From Deinococcus apachensis DSM 19763 (GTDB lineage Bacteria; Deinococcota; Deinococci; Deinococcales; Deinococcaceae), in NCBI RefSeq assembly GCF_000381345.1, contig NZ_KB906411.1:46982-110981 (forward strand): 64,000 nucleotides of DNA, read 5' to 3'. Below, piece after piece: positions 1 through 9,694 of this stretch. Within the stretch, counting starts at the first letter, position 1. Each line of letters begins with the position of its first letter. The position numbers and the translations under genes were made by a program. Under the pieces are notes generated by a model. That model searched no databases and had not been told where the DNA came from. It worked only from the letters and a program-made list of their open reading frames with translations.

Positions 1-5
1 ACTCC

Positions 6-1325
6 ATGAAGCTCTACCGCGCCGCCCTGATGCACACGCCCACAAGCCCCTTCGCCGATCCCGCTGCGCTGCGAACGCACGATGACGGTGCCCTGCTGGT
101 CGAGGACGGCCGCATCGTGGCCTGCGGCGACTACCCGGAGGTGCGCGCCGCCCATCCCGAGGCCGAGGTCGTGGACCTGCGCGGCGGCGTGCTGCTCCCC
201 GGCTTCGTGGACACCCACGTGCATTACCCCCAGGTGCGGGTGCTGGGCGGCCTGGGGATGGGGCTGCTGGAGTGGCTGGACAAAAATACATTGCCCGAGG
301 AGGCCCGGCTGGCGGACGACACCTACGCCCGCAGCGTGGCCCGCGAGTTCCTGTCCGCCCTCGCGGCGAACGGCACCACGACCGCGCTCGTCTTCGGCAG
401 CCACTATGCCTCCGCGATGGACGTGTTCTTCGGCGAGGCGGGGGCGAGTGGCCTGCGGGTCGTCGCCGGGCAGGTCGTCTCCGACCGCTTGCTGCGCCCC
501 GAGCTCCACACGACCCCGGAGCGGACCTACGCCGAGGGCAAAGCGCTGATTGAGCGCTGGCACGGGGTCGGACGCAGCCTCTACGCCGTCACCCCGCGCT
601 TCTCCCTGTCCACCAGTGAGAATGTTCTCGACGCCTGCGCCTCCCTGCTCGCCGAATTCCCGGACGTACGCTTCACCTCCCACATCAACGAGAGCCCGCG
701 CGAGGTCGAGACGGTGCGGGGGCTCTTTACGGGCGCCCGCGACTACCTCGACACCTACGAGCGGGCGGGGCTGGTGACCGGCCGCTCCGTCCTCGCCCAC
801 AATGTCCACCCCACCGACCGCGAACTTGGCGTGATGGCCGAGCGCCGCTGCGCGGCCGCCCACTGCCCGTGCAGCAACTCGTCGCTGGGGAGCGGCCTGT
901 TCCCGCTGCGGCGCCACCTGCGGGCCGGGGTCCACGTCTCGCTGGGCACCGACGTGGGGGGCGGCACCGGCTTTTCGATGCTCAAGGAGGGGCTCCAGGC
1001 CTACTTCATGCAGCAGCTTCTGGGACCGGAGGGGGCGCCGCTGACCCCGGCCCACCTGCTCTACCTCGTCACCCGGGCGGGGGCGCGGGCGCTGGGGCTG
1101 GAGGGGCTGACCGGGGACTTCGGCGAGGGCCGGGCCTTCGACGCCGTGTACCTGCGCCCGCCTCCCGGGGGCACCCTGGACACGGTCCTGCGGCACGCGG
1201 ACGGCCCGGAGCGCGTGCTGGCCGACCTCTTCACCCTCGGCACCCAGGCCGATGTGGCGCAGGTGTGGGTGGGGGGCGACGTGGTATACCGCCGGGCCTT
1301 CGCGCCCCAGGCGGCCCACGCCTGA
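6..1325 (+). CDS. guaD: Guanine deaminase
   Basis: Zn-dependent amidohydrolase predicted to deaminate guanine to xanthine in the cytoplasm, the entry step of guanine catabolism. The 439-residue length is normal for the family. Visible metal/active-site motifs, in order, are DTHVHYP near residue 70, SHINES near 226, LAHNVHPTD near 262 and SLGTDVGGG near 315, all characteristic of GuaD. The ATG at base 6 is close to the window edge, so only five upstream bases are visible and no ribosome site can be judged. A purine permease at 6265 and a ureide operon at 8.9-12.3 kb support a role in purine salvage and degradation. Other amidohydrolases are possible but less likely. Confidence 0.93.
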   Translation: MKLYRAALMHTPTSPFADPAALRTHDDGALLVEDGRIVACGDYPEVRAAHPEAEVVDLRGGVLLPGFVDTHVHYPQVRVLGGLGMGLLEWLDKNTLPEEARLADDTYARSVAREFLSALAANGTTTALVFGSHYASAMDVFFGEAGASGLRVVAGQVVSDRLLRPELHTTPERTYAEGKALIERWHGVGRSLYAVTPRFSLSTSENVLDACASLLAEFPDVRFTSHINESPREVETVRGLFTGARDYLDTYERAGLVTGRSVLAHNVHPTDRELGVMAERRCAAAHCPCSNSSLGSGLFPLRRHLRAGVHVSLGTDVGGGTGFSMLKEGLQAYFMQQLLGPEGAPLTPAHLLYLVTRAGARALGLEGLTGDFGEGRAFDAVYLRPPPGGTLDTVLRHADGPERVLADLFTLGTQADVAQVWVGGDVVYRRAFAPQAAHA

Positions 1326-1345
1326 CGCTCCCCGGCTGACCCCGG

Positions 1346-1756
1346 TCAGCGGCCCGGGGGCCGGGTGTTGAGGCGCAGCCAGTATGCCCCCAGAGTTCCC
1401 ACCAGGTGGCGCAGCGCCTCGGCGTTCACGGGCTTGACGAGGTACGAGTTGGCGCCCAGCTCGTACGCGCCGCGCACGTCCTGCGGCTCGTGCGACCCGG
1501 TGAGCACCACCACCGGTACCAGCGCGAGGTGCGCTTGGGCGCGCAGCCAGGACAGCACTTCCAGGCCGCCCACGCGCGGCAGCTTCAGGTCGAGCAGGAT
1601 CAGGTCCGGCACGCGCTCCGCGCCCAGCGCCTCCAGGGCCTGCTCGCCGTCGCAGGCGACCCGCAGCGCCACGTCGGCCTCGGCGGCTCGAAAGGCCCGC
1701 CGGATGAACAGCACGTCGTCCGCGCTGTCCTCGATGAGCAACACGTCCGCGCTCAC
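1346..1756 (-). CDS. Single-domain response regulator (Rcp1 type)
   Basis: A 136-residue receiver domain with no output domain. The acidic pocket is in LLIEDSADD at the N-terminus, the phospho-acceptor Asp is in DLILLDLKLPRVGG, and the conserved Lys is in YLVKPVNAEAL. The GTG start overlaps the stop of the upstream kinase gene by four bases (GTGA), so the two are almost certainly co-transcribed and translationally coupled. By analogy to Rcp1-type regulators it would receive phosphate from the partner kinase and act by protein-protein contact. The target is unknown. Confidence 0.9.
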   Translation of the reverse strand: MSADVLLIEDSADDVLFIRRAFRAAEADVALRVACDGEQALEALGAERVPDLILLDLKLPRVGGLEVLSWLRAQAHLALVPVVVLTGSHEPQDVRGAYELGANSYLVKPVNAEALRHLVGTLGAYWLRLNTRPPGR

Positions 1757-3711
1757 GCCGCCCCCGGGCCGGGGGGCAACTCGAACCAGAAGCGGCTCCC
1801 GCCGCGCTCACCCGCCCTGACGCCCACCCGGCCGTTCATCCGCTCCACCCCTTTTTTCACGATGGCGAGCCCCACCCCGGTCCCAGGGTATTCCTCCAGG
1901 GTGTGCAGCCGCTCGAACACCCGGAAGATGCGCTGCTCGTGCCGCGCCTCCACCCCGATGCCGTTGTCCTCCACCCACACCCGGACCCGCTCGCCGCACG
2001 GCTCGGCCCACACGCGCACCTCGGGCCGCACCCCGGGGGCGACGAACTTCAGGGCGTTGCCGAGCAGGTTGAACGCCACCTGGCGCAGCGTTATCTCGTC
2101 CCCCAGCACCGCGGGCAGGGGCGAGGCGACCTCCACCGACGCCTGCCGGGCGCGGATCTCCGGCCCGAGGTCCCCCAGCACCTGCCCGAAGACCCCGTCC
2201 AGCCGCACCGGCCCGAGGTGCAGCGGCGTGCGGCCCAGGTGGCTGTAGGCCAGGAGGTCGCGGATCAGCCGGTCCAGGCGCTCGGCGTTGTGCTCGATGC
2301 GCCGCAGCATGTCCTGCCCCTCCTCGTCCAGCGTGCCCGCGTGGTCCTCCCGCACGGCGTGCGCGAACCCCCCGATGGAGCGCAGCGGCGCGCGCAGGTC
2401 GTGTGCGACGGTGTAGGCGAACGCCTCCAGCTCCTCGTTCGTGGCGATCAGCTCCGCGGTGCGCTCGGCCACCCGGCGCTCCAGGGTCCGGTTGAGGTCC
2501 TCCAGCCGCTGCTCGGCGCGTTTGCGGGCCGTGATGTCCCAGTTGACCTCCAGGATGGCCCGCACCCTGCCGCGCTCGTCGCGCTGCACGGCCTGGCGGC
2601 TCAGCACGACGATCTCCTCCCCGCCCCGCCGCAGATGCGTGAGTTCGCCCTCCCAGAAGCCCGCCCCGAACAGCGCGCGGTCGACCGCCTCCCGCGACTC
2701 GGGAAAGCGGGTGCGGAGCAGGCTGTGCGTCACCTGCCCGCGCGCCTCCCCGGCCGCGTACCCGTACAGGGCCTCTGCCGCCGGGTTCCACTCCACCACC
2801 CGGCTCACGGGGTCGCGCACGATCACGGTCTCGTTCGCCAGGGCGAGCAGCTCGGTCTGTTCGCGCAGGGTGCGCGCCTGCGTCCGGAGCGCGAGTTCGG
2901 CGCGCCTGCGCTCGGTGATGTCGATGGCGAGCCCCGCCGCCCCCACCACCCCGCCGTCCGGCCCGTGCAGCGGGTACTGGTCCACCAGCCAGGCCCGTGG
3001 CTCGCCGGGGGTGGCGGGAGTCTGGCCCAGCACCTCGACCGGGCTCCCCCGGGTGCCCTGGCGAAGGGTGTCCCCCAGGCGGCGCGTGACCTCGGCGGGG
3101 AGGCCGGGCAGCAGCTCGCCGACGGTGCGGCCCACATGCGCCCCGGCGGGCAGGCCGTTCATCCCCGCCAGCGTGTCATTCACCCGCAGGTAGCGCCCGT
3201 CCGCATCGAACAACGCGAACCCGATGGGCGCCTGGTCGAACGCCTCAGCGAGCAGCGCGGCCAGGGTGCCGGTCTCCTCCCGGGCCTCCTCGAAGGTGTG
3301 CAGCCAGACGCCGCCCCCCAGGGGTCCCGCCTCCCAGCGCGCGCACCAGCCCGCCGGGGGGGCGAAGGCGGTCACGAGGGGCTCCCCGCGTTCCCGGGCG
3401 GCTTCCCACCCCGCCTGCGCCCGTCTCCGCGCGGCGCCAGAGAAGTTCAGCGTGTCTAACAAGAACCGTCCGGTTGGGGGCGCGGGCACCCGTGCCTTGA
3501 ACGCCGGGTTGGCCGCCAGGATGACAGCCGCGTCGTCCGTGAGGCAGGCGGGGCGGGGCAGCGCCAGCAGGAGGTCGTCAGGCCGGACCTGGGCGGGGAG
3601 GGTCAATCCCTCACCACTGCGGGTAGACCTGGAACTTGGGGGCAGGGGAAAGGCATAACACGGCGACCCCGGCGGCAACCCAGCCGGACTTCGGGACAGG
3701 ATAACGGCCAT
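1753..3711 (-). CDS. PAS-domain sensor histidine kinase
   Basis: A 652-residue cytoplasmic sensor kinase with no membrane segment visible. Two PAS domains lie at roughly residues 150-270 (ending in DITERRRAE) and 285-400 (ending in DITARKRAE). They are followed by a coiled linker, a HisKA domain with phospho-His 437 in AYTVAHDLRAPLRS, and a HATPase_c domain with EDNGIGV and GTGVGLAIVKK. It is the phosphodonor for the overlapping response regulator downstream. The first ~35 residues look unlike a domain, and a TTG at 3606 is an alternative start, so the N-terminus is uncertain. The ligand is unknown. Confidence 0.88.
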   Translation of the reverse strand: MAVILSRSPAGLPPGSPCYAFPLPPSSRSTRSGEGLTLPAQVRPDDLLLALPRPACLTDDAAVILAANPAFKARVPAPPTGRFLLDTLNFSGAARRRAQAGWEAARERGEPLVTAFAPPAGWCARWEAGPLGGGVWLHTFEEAREETGTLAALLAEAFDQAPIGFALFDADGRYLRVNDTLAGMNGLPAGAHVGRTVGELLPGLPAEVTRRLGDTLRQGTRGSPVEVLGQTPATPGEPRAWLVDQYPLHGPDGGVVGAAGLAIDITERRRAELALRTQARTLREQTELLALANETVIVRDPVSRVVEWNPAAEALYGYAAGEARGQVTHSLLRTRFPESREAVDRALFGAGFWEGELTHLRRGGEEIVVLSRQAVQRDERGRVRAILEVNWDITARKRAEQRLEDLNRTLERRVAERTAELIATNEELEAFAYTVAHDLRAPLRSIGGFAHAVREDHAGTLDEEGQDMLRRIEHNAERLDRLIRDLLAYSHLGRTPLHLGPVRLDGVFGQVLGDLGPEIRARQASVEVASPLPAVLGDEITLRQVAFNLLGNALKFVAPGVRPEVRVWAEPCGERVRVWVEDNGIGVEARHEQRIFRVFERLHTLEEYPGTGVGLAIVKKGVERMNGRVGVRAGERGGSRFWFELPPGPGAA

Positions 3712-3775
3712 GTCGCCGATGGAAGGCCCGCCAGTGTCTTAACATTTCTTGAAGTTTCCCTCCTCCACCTTTTCA

Positions 3776-3781
3776 TATAGT
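3776..3781 (+). promoter_or_regulatory. -10 hexamer of a leaderless promoter
   Basis: TATAGT lies six bases before the GTG at 3788, leaving no room for a ribosome-binding site. This fits leaderless transcription and decides the start of the kinase in favour of GTG 3788 over an in-frame TTG at 3749. No good -35 hexamer is spaced correctly. Confidence 0.5.
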
Positions 3782-3787
3782 GCCCGC

Positions 3788-5449
3788 GTGCAGAGCGCTC
3801 CTTTCCTCCAGGCGAACCAGGAGCACCCCGAGGTGGAGACCCTGCTGCTGGAGGCGACCGAGCGGCTGGGGGCGGCGCGCAGCTGGGCGGATGTGGGGCA
3901 GGCGCTGCGGGACCTGCTCGTGCCGCGCGTGGCGAGCGCCTGCTGGCTGGACCTCGGGGAGGGGTGGGCGGATGCGGCCCCGCCCGAGGCGCACGAATGG
4001 AAGGTCCCCCTGCGCTGCCGCGGGGAGCCGCTGGGCATCCTCCACGTCGCGGCGCACCCGGCGCTCGACCCGGCCCGGGTCGGGACGCTGCTGACGCTGC
4101 TCGCCGACCGTGCGGGCGCGGAGCTGGGGCTGCTCGCGGGGCCGGGGGCGCCGGAGGCGGACAGCGTGCTGGAGCGCGCGGTGGAGGCCCGCACGCTGCA
4201 ATTCTTCCGCGCCAGCAGCGAGCTGGCGGCGCGCAACCGCGCGCTGGAGGCCTTCGCGGCCCTCTCCAGGGAACTGGCGACCGAGACCGACGAGCGCCGC
4301 CTCGTGACGCGCGCCCAGGAGAGGCTGCTGGCCCTGCTGCCCGAGGGGGTGAGCGCGTACCTGGAACCGGAGGGTGACCTGTGGCGGCTGCGTTCCCTGG
4401 TGGGCGACCCGCGCAGCGAGGCCCTGCGCGAGACGCTGGAGCGCGGGGTGCCGCGTGGGGCCCTCGCCACGCTGGAGCGGGCGTTCGCGGAGGGGAAGGC
4501 CGCGTTCGAGGGCGTGGTGCCCGACCGGCATGGCGACCCGGCGCACCCCCTGGCCCACGTGGGCGCGCTCGCCGTGCTGCCGCTGTCGGTCGGGGGGGAG
4601 GCGCGGGGCGTGATCGCGGTGGCGATCTTCCGGCAGCGCACCTGGCAGGAGGCCGACCGGGCGCTGCTGGTCACCGCCGTGCGGCAACTGCAAACCGGGC
4701 TGGAGCGCTCGGAGGCCCTGGCGCAGGTCGCGCGGCAGCACGCGCAGCTGGAGGCGCGCGCCGGTGAACTCGCCGACCTCAACCGGGAGCTGGAGGCTTT
4801 CTCGTACTCGGTGTCGCACGACCTGCGGGCACCTCTGCGTCACATCGCGGGCTTCGCGGACCTGGCACGCGGGCTGCCGCCCGGACCGGACGGGCGCCTG
4901 GAGCGGTACCTGGACCACATCGCCACCGCGGCGGCCCGCATGTCGGCGCTGATCGAGTCGCTGCTCACGCACGCGCGGCTGGGCCGCCAGGAGGTGCGGC
5001 GGGTCAACGTGGACCTCGCGGCCCTGGTGCAGGGTGTGCGCCTGGAACTCGCGCCCGACGAGGAAGGGCGGCAGGTGACGTGGCAGGTGGGCGCCCTGCC
5101 CGGGGTGCCCGGCGATCCCGGTCTGCTGCGCCTCGTGCTGCAAAACCTGCTGTCGAACGCCCTCAAGTACACGCGCGGGCGCGAACACGCCGTGATCAGC
5201 GTGACGGCGGAGGTCACGGGTGACGAGGTATTGCTCGCCGTGAGCGACAACGGGGCGGGTTTCGATCCGCAGTACGCCGACCGGCTGTTCACGCCCTTTG
5301 GCCGCCTGCACCGACAGGAGGACTTCGAGGGCACCGGTGTGGGCCTGGCAAACGTGCGCCGCATCGTGACCCGCCACGGCGGCCGCGTCTGGGCCGAGGG
5401 GCGGCCGGGGGAGGGCGCGACCTTCTTCGTGGCTTTTCCGCTAGGCTGA
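3788..5449 (+). CDS. GAF-domain sensor histidine kinase
   Basis: A cytoplasmic histidine kinase of about 553 residues. The N-terminal half contains a weak GAF-like region and then a clearer GAF domain (from ALEAFAALSRELATETD to about 80 residues before the H box). A short coiled coil leads into HisKA with SYSVSHDLRAPLRHI, then HATPase_c with SDNGAGFDP and GTGVGLANVRRI. It is divergent from the PAS kinase at 1753-3711 and is followed after 59 bases by a response regulator, its likely partner. A longer frame from TTG 3749 exists, but the promoter position argues against it. Confidence 0.87.
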   Translation: MQSAPFLQANQEHPEVETLLLEATERLGAARSWADVGQALRDLLVPRVASACWLDLGEGWADAAPPEAHEWKVPLRCRGEPLGILHVAAHPALDPARVGTLLTLLADRAGAELGLLAGPGAPEADSVLERAVEARTLQFFRASSELAARNRALEAFAALSRELATETDERRLVTRAQERLLALLPEGVSAYLEPEGDLWRLRSLVGDPRSEALRETLERGVPRGALATLERAFAEGKAAFEGVVPDRHGDPAHPLAHVGALAVLPLSVGGEARGVIAVAIFRQRTWQEADRALLVTAVRQLQTGLERSEALAQVARQHAQLEARAGELADLNRELEAFSYSVSHDLRAPLRHIAGFADLARGLPPGPDGRLERYLDHIATAAARMSALIESLLTHARLGRQEVRRVNVDLAALVQGVRLELAPDEEGRQVTWQVGALPGVPGDPGLLRLVLQNLLSNALKYTRGREHAVISVTAEVTGDEVLLAVSDNGAGFDPQYADRLFTPFGRLHRQEDFEGTGVGLANVRRIVTRHGGRVWAEGRPGEGATFFVAFPLG

Positions 5450-5508
5450 CGTGTGCTTTCGACCTTCACCCTCGCCCAACCACGCCCCGGGTTGCTCGCG
5501 GGAGGGGC

Positions 5509-5952
5509 ATGACGCCGCCCGACGCCCTGCCCGCGCGCGTGCTGCTCATCGAGGACACGGCGGACGAGGCCCTCCTGATTCGCCGCGCCCTCGCCGAGCG
5601 CGGGGTCCGTGACGTGACGGTGATTCCCCGCGGCACCGACGCGCTCGACTACCTGTATCGCCGCGGCGCCTACACGGGGCGTGGCGAGGACGATCCGGAC
5701 CTGATCCTGCTCGACCTCGGCCTGCCCGACATGAGCGGTCTGGAAGTGCTGGAAGCCATCCGCGCCAGCGCGGCGCTGCGGCACGTGCCCGTCGTGGTCC
5801 TCACCGTCAGCGCCCAGGAGGCAGATCGGGGGCGCAGCTACGAGACGGGCGCGAGCCTGTTCATCACCAAACCGGCGCACCCGGCGGAATTCACGGCGAC
5901 GGTGCGGGCCATCAGCTCGTTCTGGCTCGAAGCGGACCAGGGGCCGTCCTGA
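5509..5952 (+). CDS. Single-domain response regulator (Rcp1 type)
   Basis: A receiver-only protein of 147 residues: LLIEDTADEA supplies the acidic pair, DLILLDLGLPDMSG carries the phospho-acceptor Asp, and FITKPAHPAEF carries the Lys. The ATG is preceded by a GGGAGGGG ribosome site. It follows the GAF kinase on the same strand and is probably its cognate regulator. There is no DNA-binding domain, so output is probably through protein interaction. Confidence 0.88.
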   Translation: MTPPDALPARVLLIEDTADEALLIRRALAERGVRDVTVIPRGTDALDYLYRRGAYTGRGEDDPDLILLDLGLPDMSGLEVLEAIRASAALRHVPVVVLTVSAQEADRGRSYETGASLFITKPAHPAEFTATVRAISSFWLEADQGPS

Positions 5953-6264
5953 GCGCGTTTGCCTGGTCAAAGACGCTCTGCCCTTCCCCCCCACTCCTTC
6001 GCGGCGCCCTTCATCTGCTGGGGAGAGGGGCAAGCCTGGTCTCCCGGGGATAAAGGGAGGAACCTCTTCGGCCCCGGGACCTTCTCCTGCCCGGGGGACT
6101 GTGGGTGGCGTTGCAAAGGCACCTCCGGCGGGAGTGGCCCCGCCGCCCGCCGCTCAGGTCCGGTGGGTGGTGTTCCTTGGGGGTGAGCCGGAGTACTCTG
6201 CCTCATCGGAGGGTCACTCCCGGCCCGCCCTCCGCGTGCCCCCCGTTCCCGCCAGGAGTCCCCC
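5953..6264 (+). other. Gene-free leader region of the purine permease
   Basis: A 312-base gap without a convincing gene. It is G/C rich with polypyrimidine and polypurine tracts (5978-6060) like those in other gaps of the window. A TACTCT hexamer near 6192 is a possible -10 site, and AGGAG just before 6265 is the ribosome site. I looked for a purine riboswitch core and did not find one. Confidence 0.4.
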
Positions 6265-7662
<1,398 letters not shown>

Positions 7663-7686
7663 CGTTCACCGCGAGCTGTTCACACC

Positions 7687-7716
7687 AGTCCTGGTCTGAG
7701 CGCCAGGACTTTTTTT
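7687..7716 (+). terminator. Rho-independent terminator of the permease gene
   Basis: Perfect 8-bp stem AGTCCTGG / CCAGGACT with an 8-base loop, followed directly by a run of T (7710-7716). It lies 24 bases after the permease stop codon. Confidence 0.9.
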
Positions 7717-7978
7717 CGTTGTGGATAGGGTCGGGGGAATGATCGTTGACTATTGGGGAGACGCCGCCAGGTTGGGATGGGAAGGACGCGCCCCACCCGG
7801 AGCTGGACCCGGGCTGTCCCGTGAACCAAAGAAAAGTCGCCCGCAGCAGGGCGAAAGGCGGCTCTTCAAGAAAGGGCGCAACCGGGGGAGAGGCTGATTT
7901 CAGGGCGTTCAGGAGCGCCGCGAGGCGGGTAAGAAGCGCGCTGATCGCCGTGATCGTCACGGCGGTTTCAACGGGCTT

Positions 7979-8026
7979 TCATGGCCTGCGCGGGCGCTTG
8001 GGTATACCCTTACGTTGCTTGGACAC
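7979..8026 (-). CDS. Possible 15-codon basic peptide with strong ribosome site
   Basis: On the minus strand AAAGGAGGTG (8034-8043), nearly the full complement of the 16S 3' end, is seven bases upstream of a GTG that opens the frame MSKQRKGIPKRPRRP and then TGA. Seven of 15 residues are Lys or Arg. Immediately after the TGA the same frame continues with a helical, Leu/Ala-rich stretch (about 27 codons). The unit may therefore be a small protein interrupted by a stop, a leader peptide, or chance. No homologue is recognised. Confidence 0.25.
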   Translation of the reverse strand: MSKQRKGIPKRPRRP

Positions 8027-8045
8027 AAGGATTCACCTCCTTTCC

Positions 8046-8070
8046 GCACCCGGACTGCAACTCCGGGTGC
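8046..8070. repeat. Perfect 9-bp stem-loop
   Basis: GCACCCGGA (8046-8054), loop of seven, TCCGGGTGC (8062-8070). There is no T run on either side, so it is not a classical terminator. On the minus strand it lies just upstream of the strong Shine-Dalgarno sequence at 8034-8043. Confidence 0.6.
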
Positions 8071-8322
8071 TTCGCGTTCCCGTTGTTGCGCCTCCCTTCC
8101 CGGTTGTCATGCACCCCGTCCCCTGAGGGACATCCGGAGTTTCGCCCCTCTCCGGCATGTGGCGGTCTGCATTTCTACGCCGCGCTGCTGCTCGTCTGCT
8201 CCGTCCAACCAGCGGGGGCACGAGCGCGGCGGGGAGCGCCAGCCGCAAGGCCACGCGGAAGAGGTGTCGCAGCACGGGGGCATCGACGAGCGCCTGAATC
8301 AGAAAAGCCGAGCCAAAGAGGG

Positions 8323-8883
8323 TCAGGCGGCGCGGATCTCCTTGACCGCGCGGCGGCCGATCGCCTCGAAGCGCCGGATATCCTGGTACGAGCGGGCGAG
8401 GAGCATCGCCCCCTCCAAGGCGGCCTCACCAGGCGTGCCCGTGAAGGTGAGCTCTCCCCGTGAGCGGCCCCAGGCGAACACCTCGGTGAGCCAGCCCTCG
8501 TTGAGGTCAAAAGAGGCGCGGACCTCCCGGCGCATCTCCTCCGGCAGCGTGTTGTCGTCCCCGGCGAGGACCGCGCACAGGCAGATACGGCCGTCCTCGT
8601 GGACCACCGTTCGGTAGGCCGTCAGGTAGCGTTCCAGCCGCCCCGGGCCGGAGTCGGTGACCTGGGTGATGGCCTCCAGCTCGCGTTCCAATCGCTCCCG
8701 GGAGCGCCGCACGAGGGCCACGCCCAGATCAGCCTTGCCGGGAAAGTGGTCGTGGATGCTGGCGTTGCGAATGCCGAGGCGGCGGCTGATGTCCGCGTAG
8801 CTCACCGCGTTGAACCCCCGCTCCTGGACGAGTTCCTGCGCCACGTCCAGAATCTGGTGGAGGGTGTCTTTCTGTCCCGGCAT
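8323..8883 (-). CDS. TetR-family transcriptional regulator
   Basis: A 186-residue repressor-like protein. The N-terminal helix-turn-helix reads TLHQILDVAQELVQERGF then SYADISRRLGIRNASIHDHF, typical of TetR. The rest is a helical ligand-binding domain resembling the C-terminal domain seen in AcuR/YxaF-type members. A 14-bp palindrome sits 11 bases upstream of the ATG, so autoregulation is likely. It lies downstream of, and in the same orientation as, the ureide operon and is separated from it by 49 bases. Control of that operon is possible but not shown by the sequence. The ligand is unknown. Confidence 0.9.
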   Translation of the reverse strand: MPGQKDTLHQILDVAQELVQERGFNAVSYADISRRLGIRNASIHDHFPGKADLGVALVRRSRERLERELEAITQVTDSGPGRLERYLTAYRTVVHEDGRICLCAVLAGDDNTLPEEMRREVRASFDLNEGWLTEVFAWGRSRGELTFTGTPGEAALEGAMLLARSYQDIRRFEAIGRRAVKEIRAA

Positions 8884-8894
8884 GGGCGAAGTCT

Positions 8895-8908
8895 CTACCT
8901 ATAGGTAG
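8895..8908. promoter_or_regulatory. Palindromic operator upstream of the TetR gene
   Basis: CTACCTATAGGTAG is a perfect 14-bp palindrome, 11 bases upstream of the TetR start codon and inside its likely promoter. Its position and symmetry fit an autoregulatory TetR operator. Confidence 0.65.
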
Positions 8909-8932
8909 GTCAAAGTCAGGGGGAGGGCCGGG

Positions 8933-9694
8933 CTACTGCAGTTCCAGCGGGTGGCGGTTCATGTCCTTGTACAGCAGGTACTTGCTCCACGTCTTGCCCA
9001 GCGCCCCGTACCACTGCGGACAGTGGGCGCCCATCCAGATCACGTCGCCCTTCGTCACCGGCAGGAAGCGCTCGCCCAGGCGGTAGATGCCCTCGCCCTC
9101 CAGCATCAGCAGGCCGTGTTCCATGTAGTGGATCTCGACGTAGGGCAGGGTCGCGCCCGGCGCGTAGCTCATGGTGGTGACGATGAAATCGAACTGGGGC
9201 TGGTCGGGCAGCAGCTTGCGGGCGATGAGGCCGGGGTCGCCCTCGAACTCGCTGCCCGGCACCTCGCGCTCGTTGCCGATAACCAGTTCGGGTGCGGGCA
9301 GGCCCAGGGCCTGGGGGTGAAAACGCTTCTCGAAGACGGAGACGCGGGCGGCGTGCCCGGCGCGCAGGGTATGGTCTGTTCCGGCGGGGAGGTAGGCGTA
9401 GCCGTACTCACCCAGGCGGTGCGTCTCGCCGTTCACGTGCAGTTCGACCTGACCGTCCAGCACAAAGACGAAACGCTGGATGCCGGGGGGAGGGGGACCC
9501 GCCTCCGCGCCCGGCGCCATCTCCGCCGTGAACTGGGTGAAGCGGGCGCCCTGCCCGATCACCGGGGCGATGTGGACGAGGCAGGCCGTGTTCTTCCACT
9601 CGGCCACGGCGGTGCGGATGAAGGTTTCGGGCGTCAGGAGCGCGAACTCGGGGGCGACGACGCTGCGCGTCAGGCCAAGCTGTTTCAGGGTCAA
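8933..9694 (-). CDS. allE: (S)-ureidoglycine aminohydrolase
   Basis: A bicupin protein of 253 residues predicted to release ammonia from (S)-ureidoglycine to give (S)-ureidoglycolate. It starts [20 protein letters not shown], the usual UGlyAH N-terminus. It carries an N-terminal cupin ([17 protein letters not shown]) and a C-terminal cupin with the metal-site [20 protein letters not shown] and [18 protein letters not shown]. The start is a TTG (9692-9694) behind AGGAGG, overlapping the stop of allC by four bases (TTGA). A longer frame reaching 10291 only shadows allC. It acts directly after allantoate amidohydrolase in the same operon. Confidence 0.92.
   Translation of the reverse strand: MTLKQLGLTRSVVAPEFALLTPETFIRTAVAEWKNTACLVHIAPVIGQGARFTQFTAEMAPGAEAGPPPPGIQRFVFVLDGQVELHVNGETHRLGEYGYAYLPAGTDHTLRAGHAARVSVFEKRFHPQALGLPAPELVIGNEREVPGSEFEGDPGLIARKLLPDQPQFDFIVTTMSYAPGATLPYVEIHYMEHGLLMLEGEGIYRLGERFLPVTKGDVIWMGAHCPQWYGALGKTWSKYLLYKDMNRHPLELQ

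Larger units (their letters stand above)
7717..8322. other. Gene-poor region with two strong hairpins
   Basis: About 600 bases between the permease terminator and the TetR gene. No full-length gene is convincing. It contains CGCCGTGA-tcg-TCACGGCG at 7946-7964 and a 9-bp stem GCACCCGGA / TCCGGGTGC at 8046-8070. Between them on the minus strand is a very strong Shine-Dalgarno sequence followed by a 15-codon open frame (listed separately). The minus frame at 8200-8330 also shows a hydrophobic, membrane-like stretch with no start of its own, possibly a gene remnant. Confidence 0.45.

Noticed and set aside
5953..6264. Purine riboswitch upstream of the permease
   Set aside because: None of the conserved core sequences could be found in the leader.
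8033..8275. Minus-strand 80-codon frame with hydrophobic stretch
   Set aside because: The stretch resembles a membrane protein tail but has no start of its own and overlaps the hairpin region. It may be a gene remnant, too weak to annotate.
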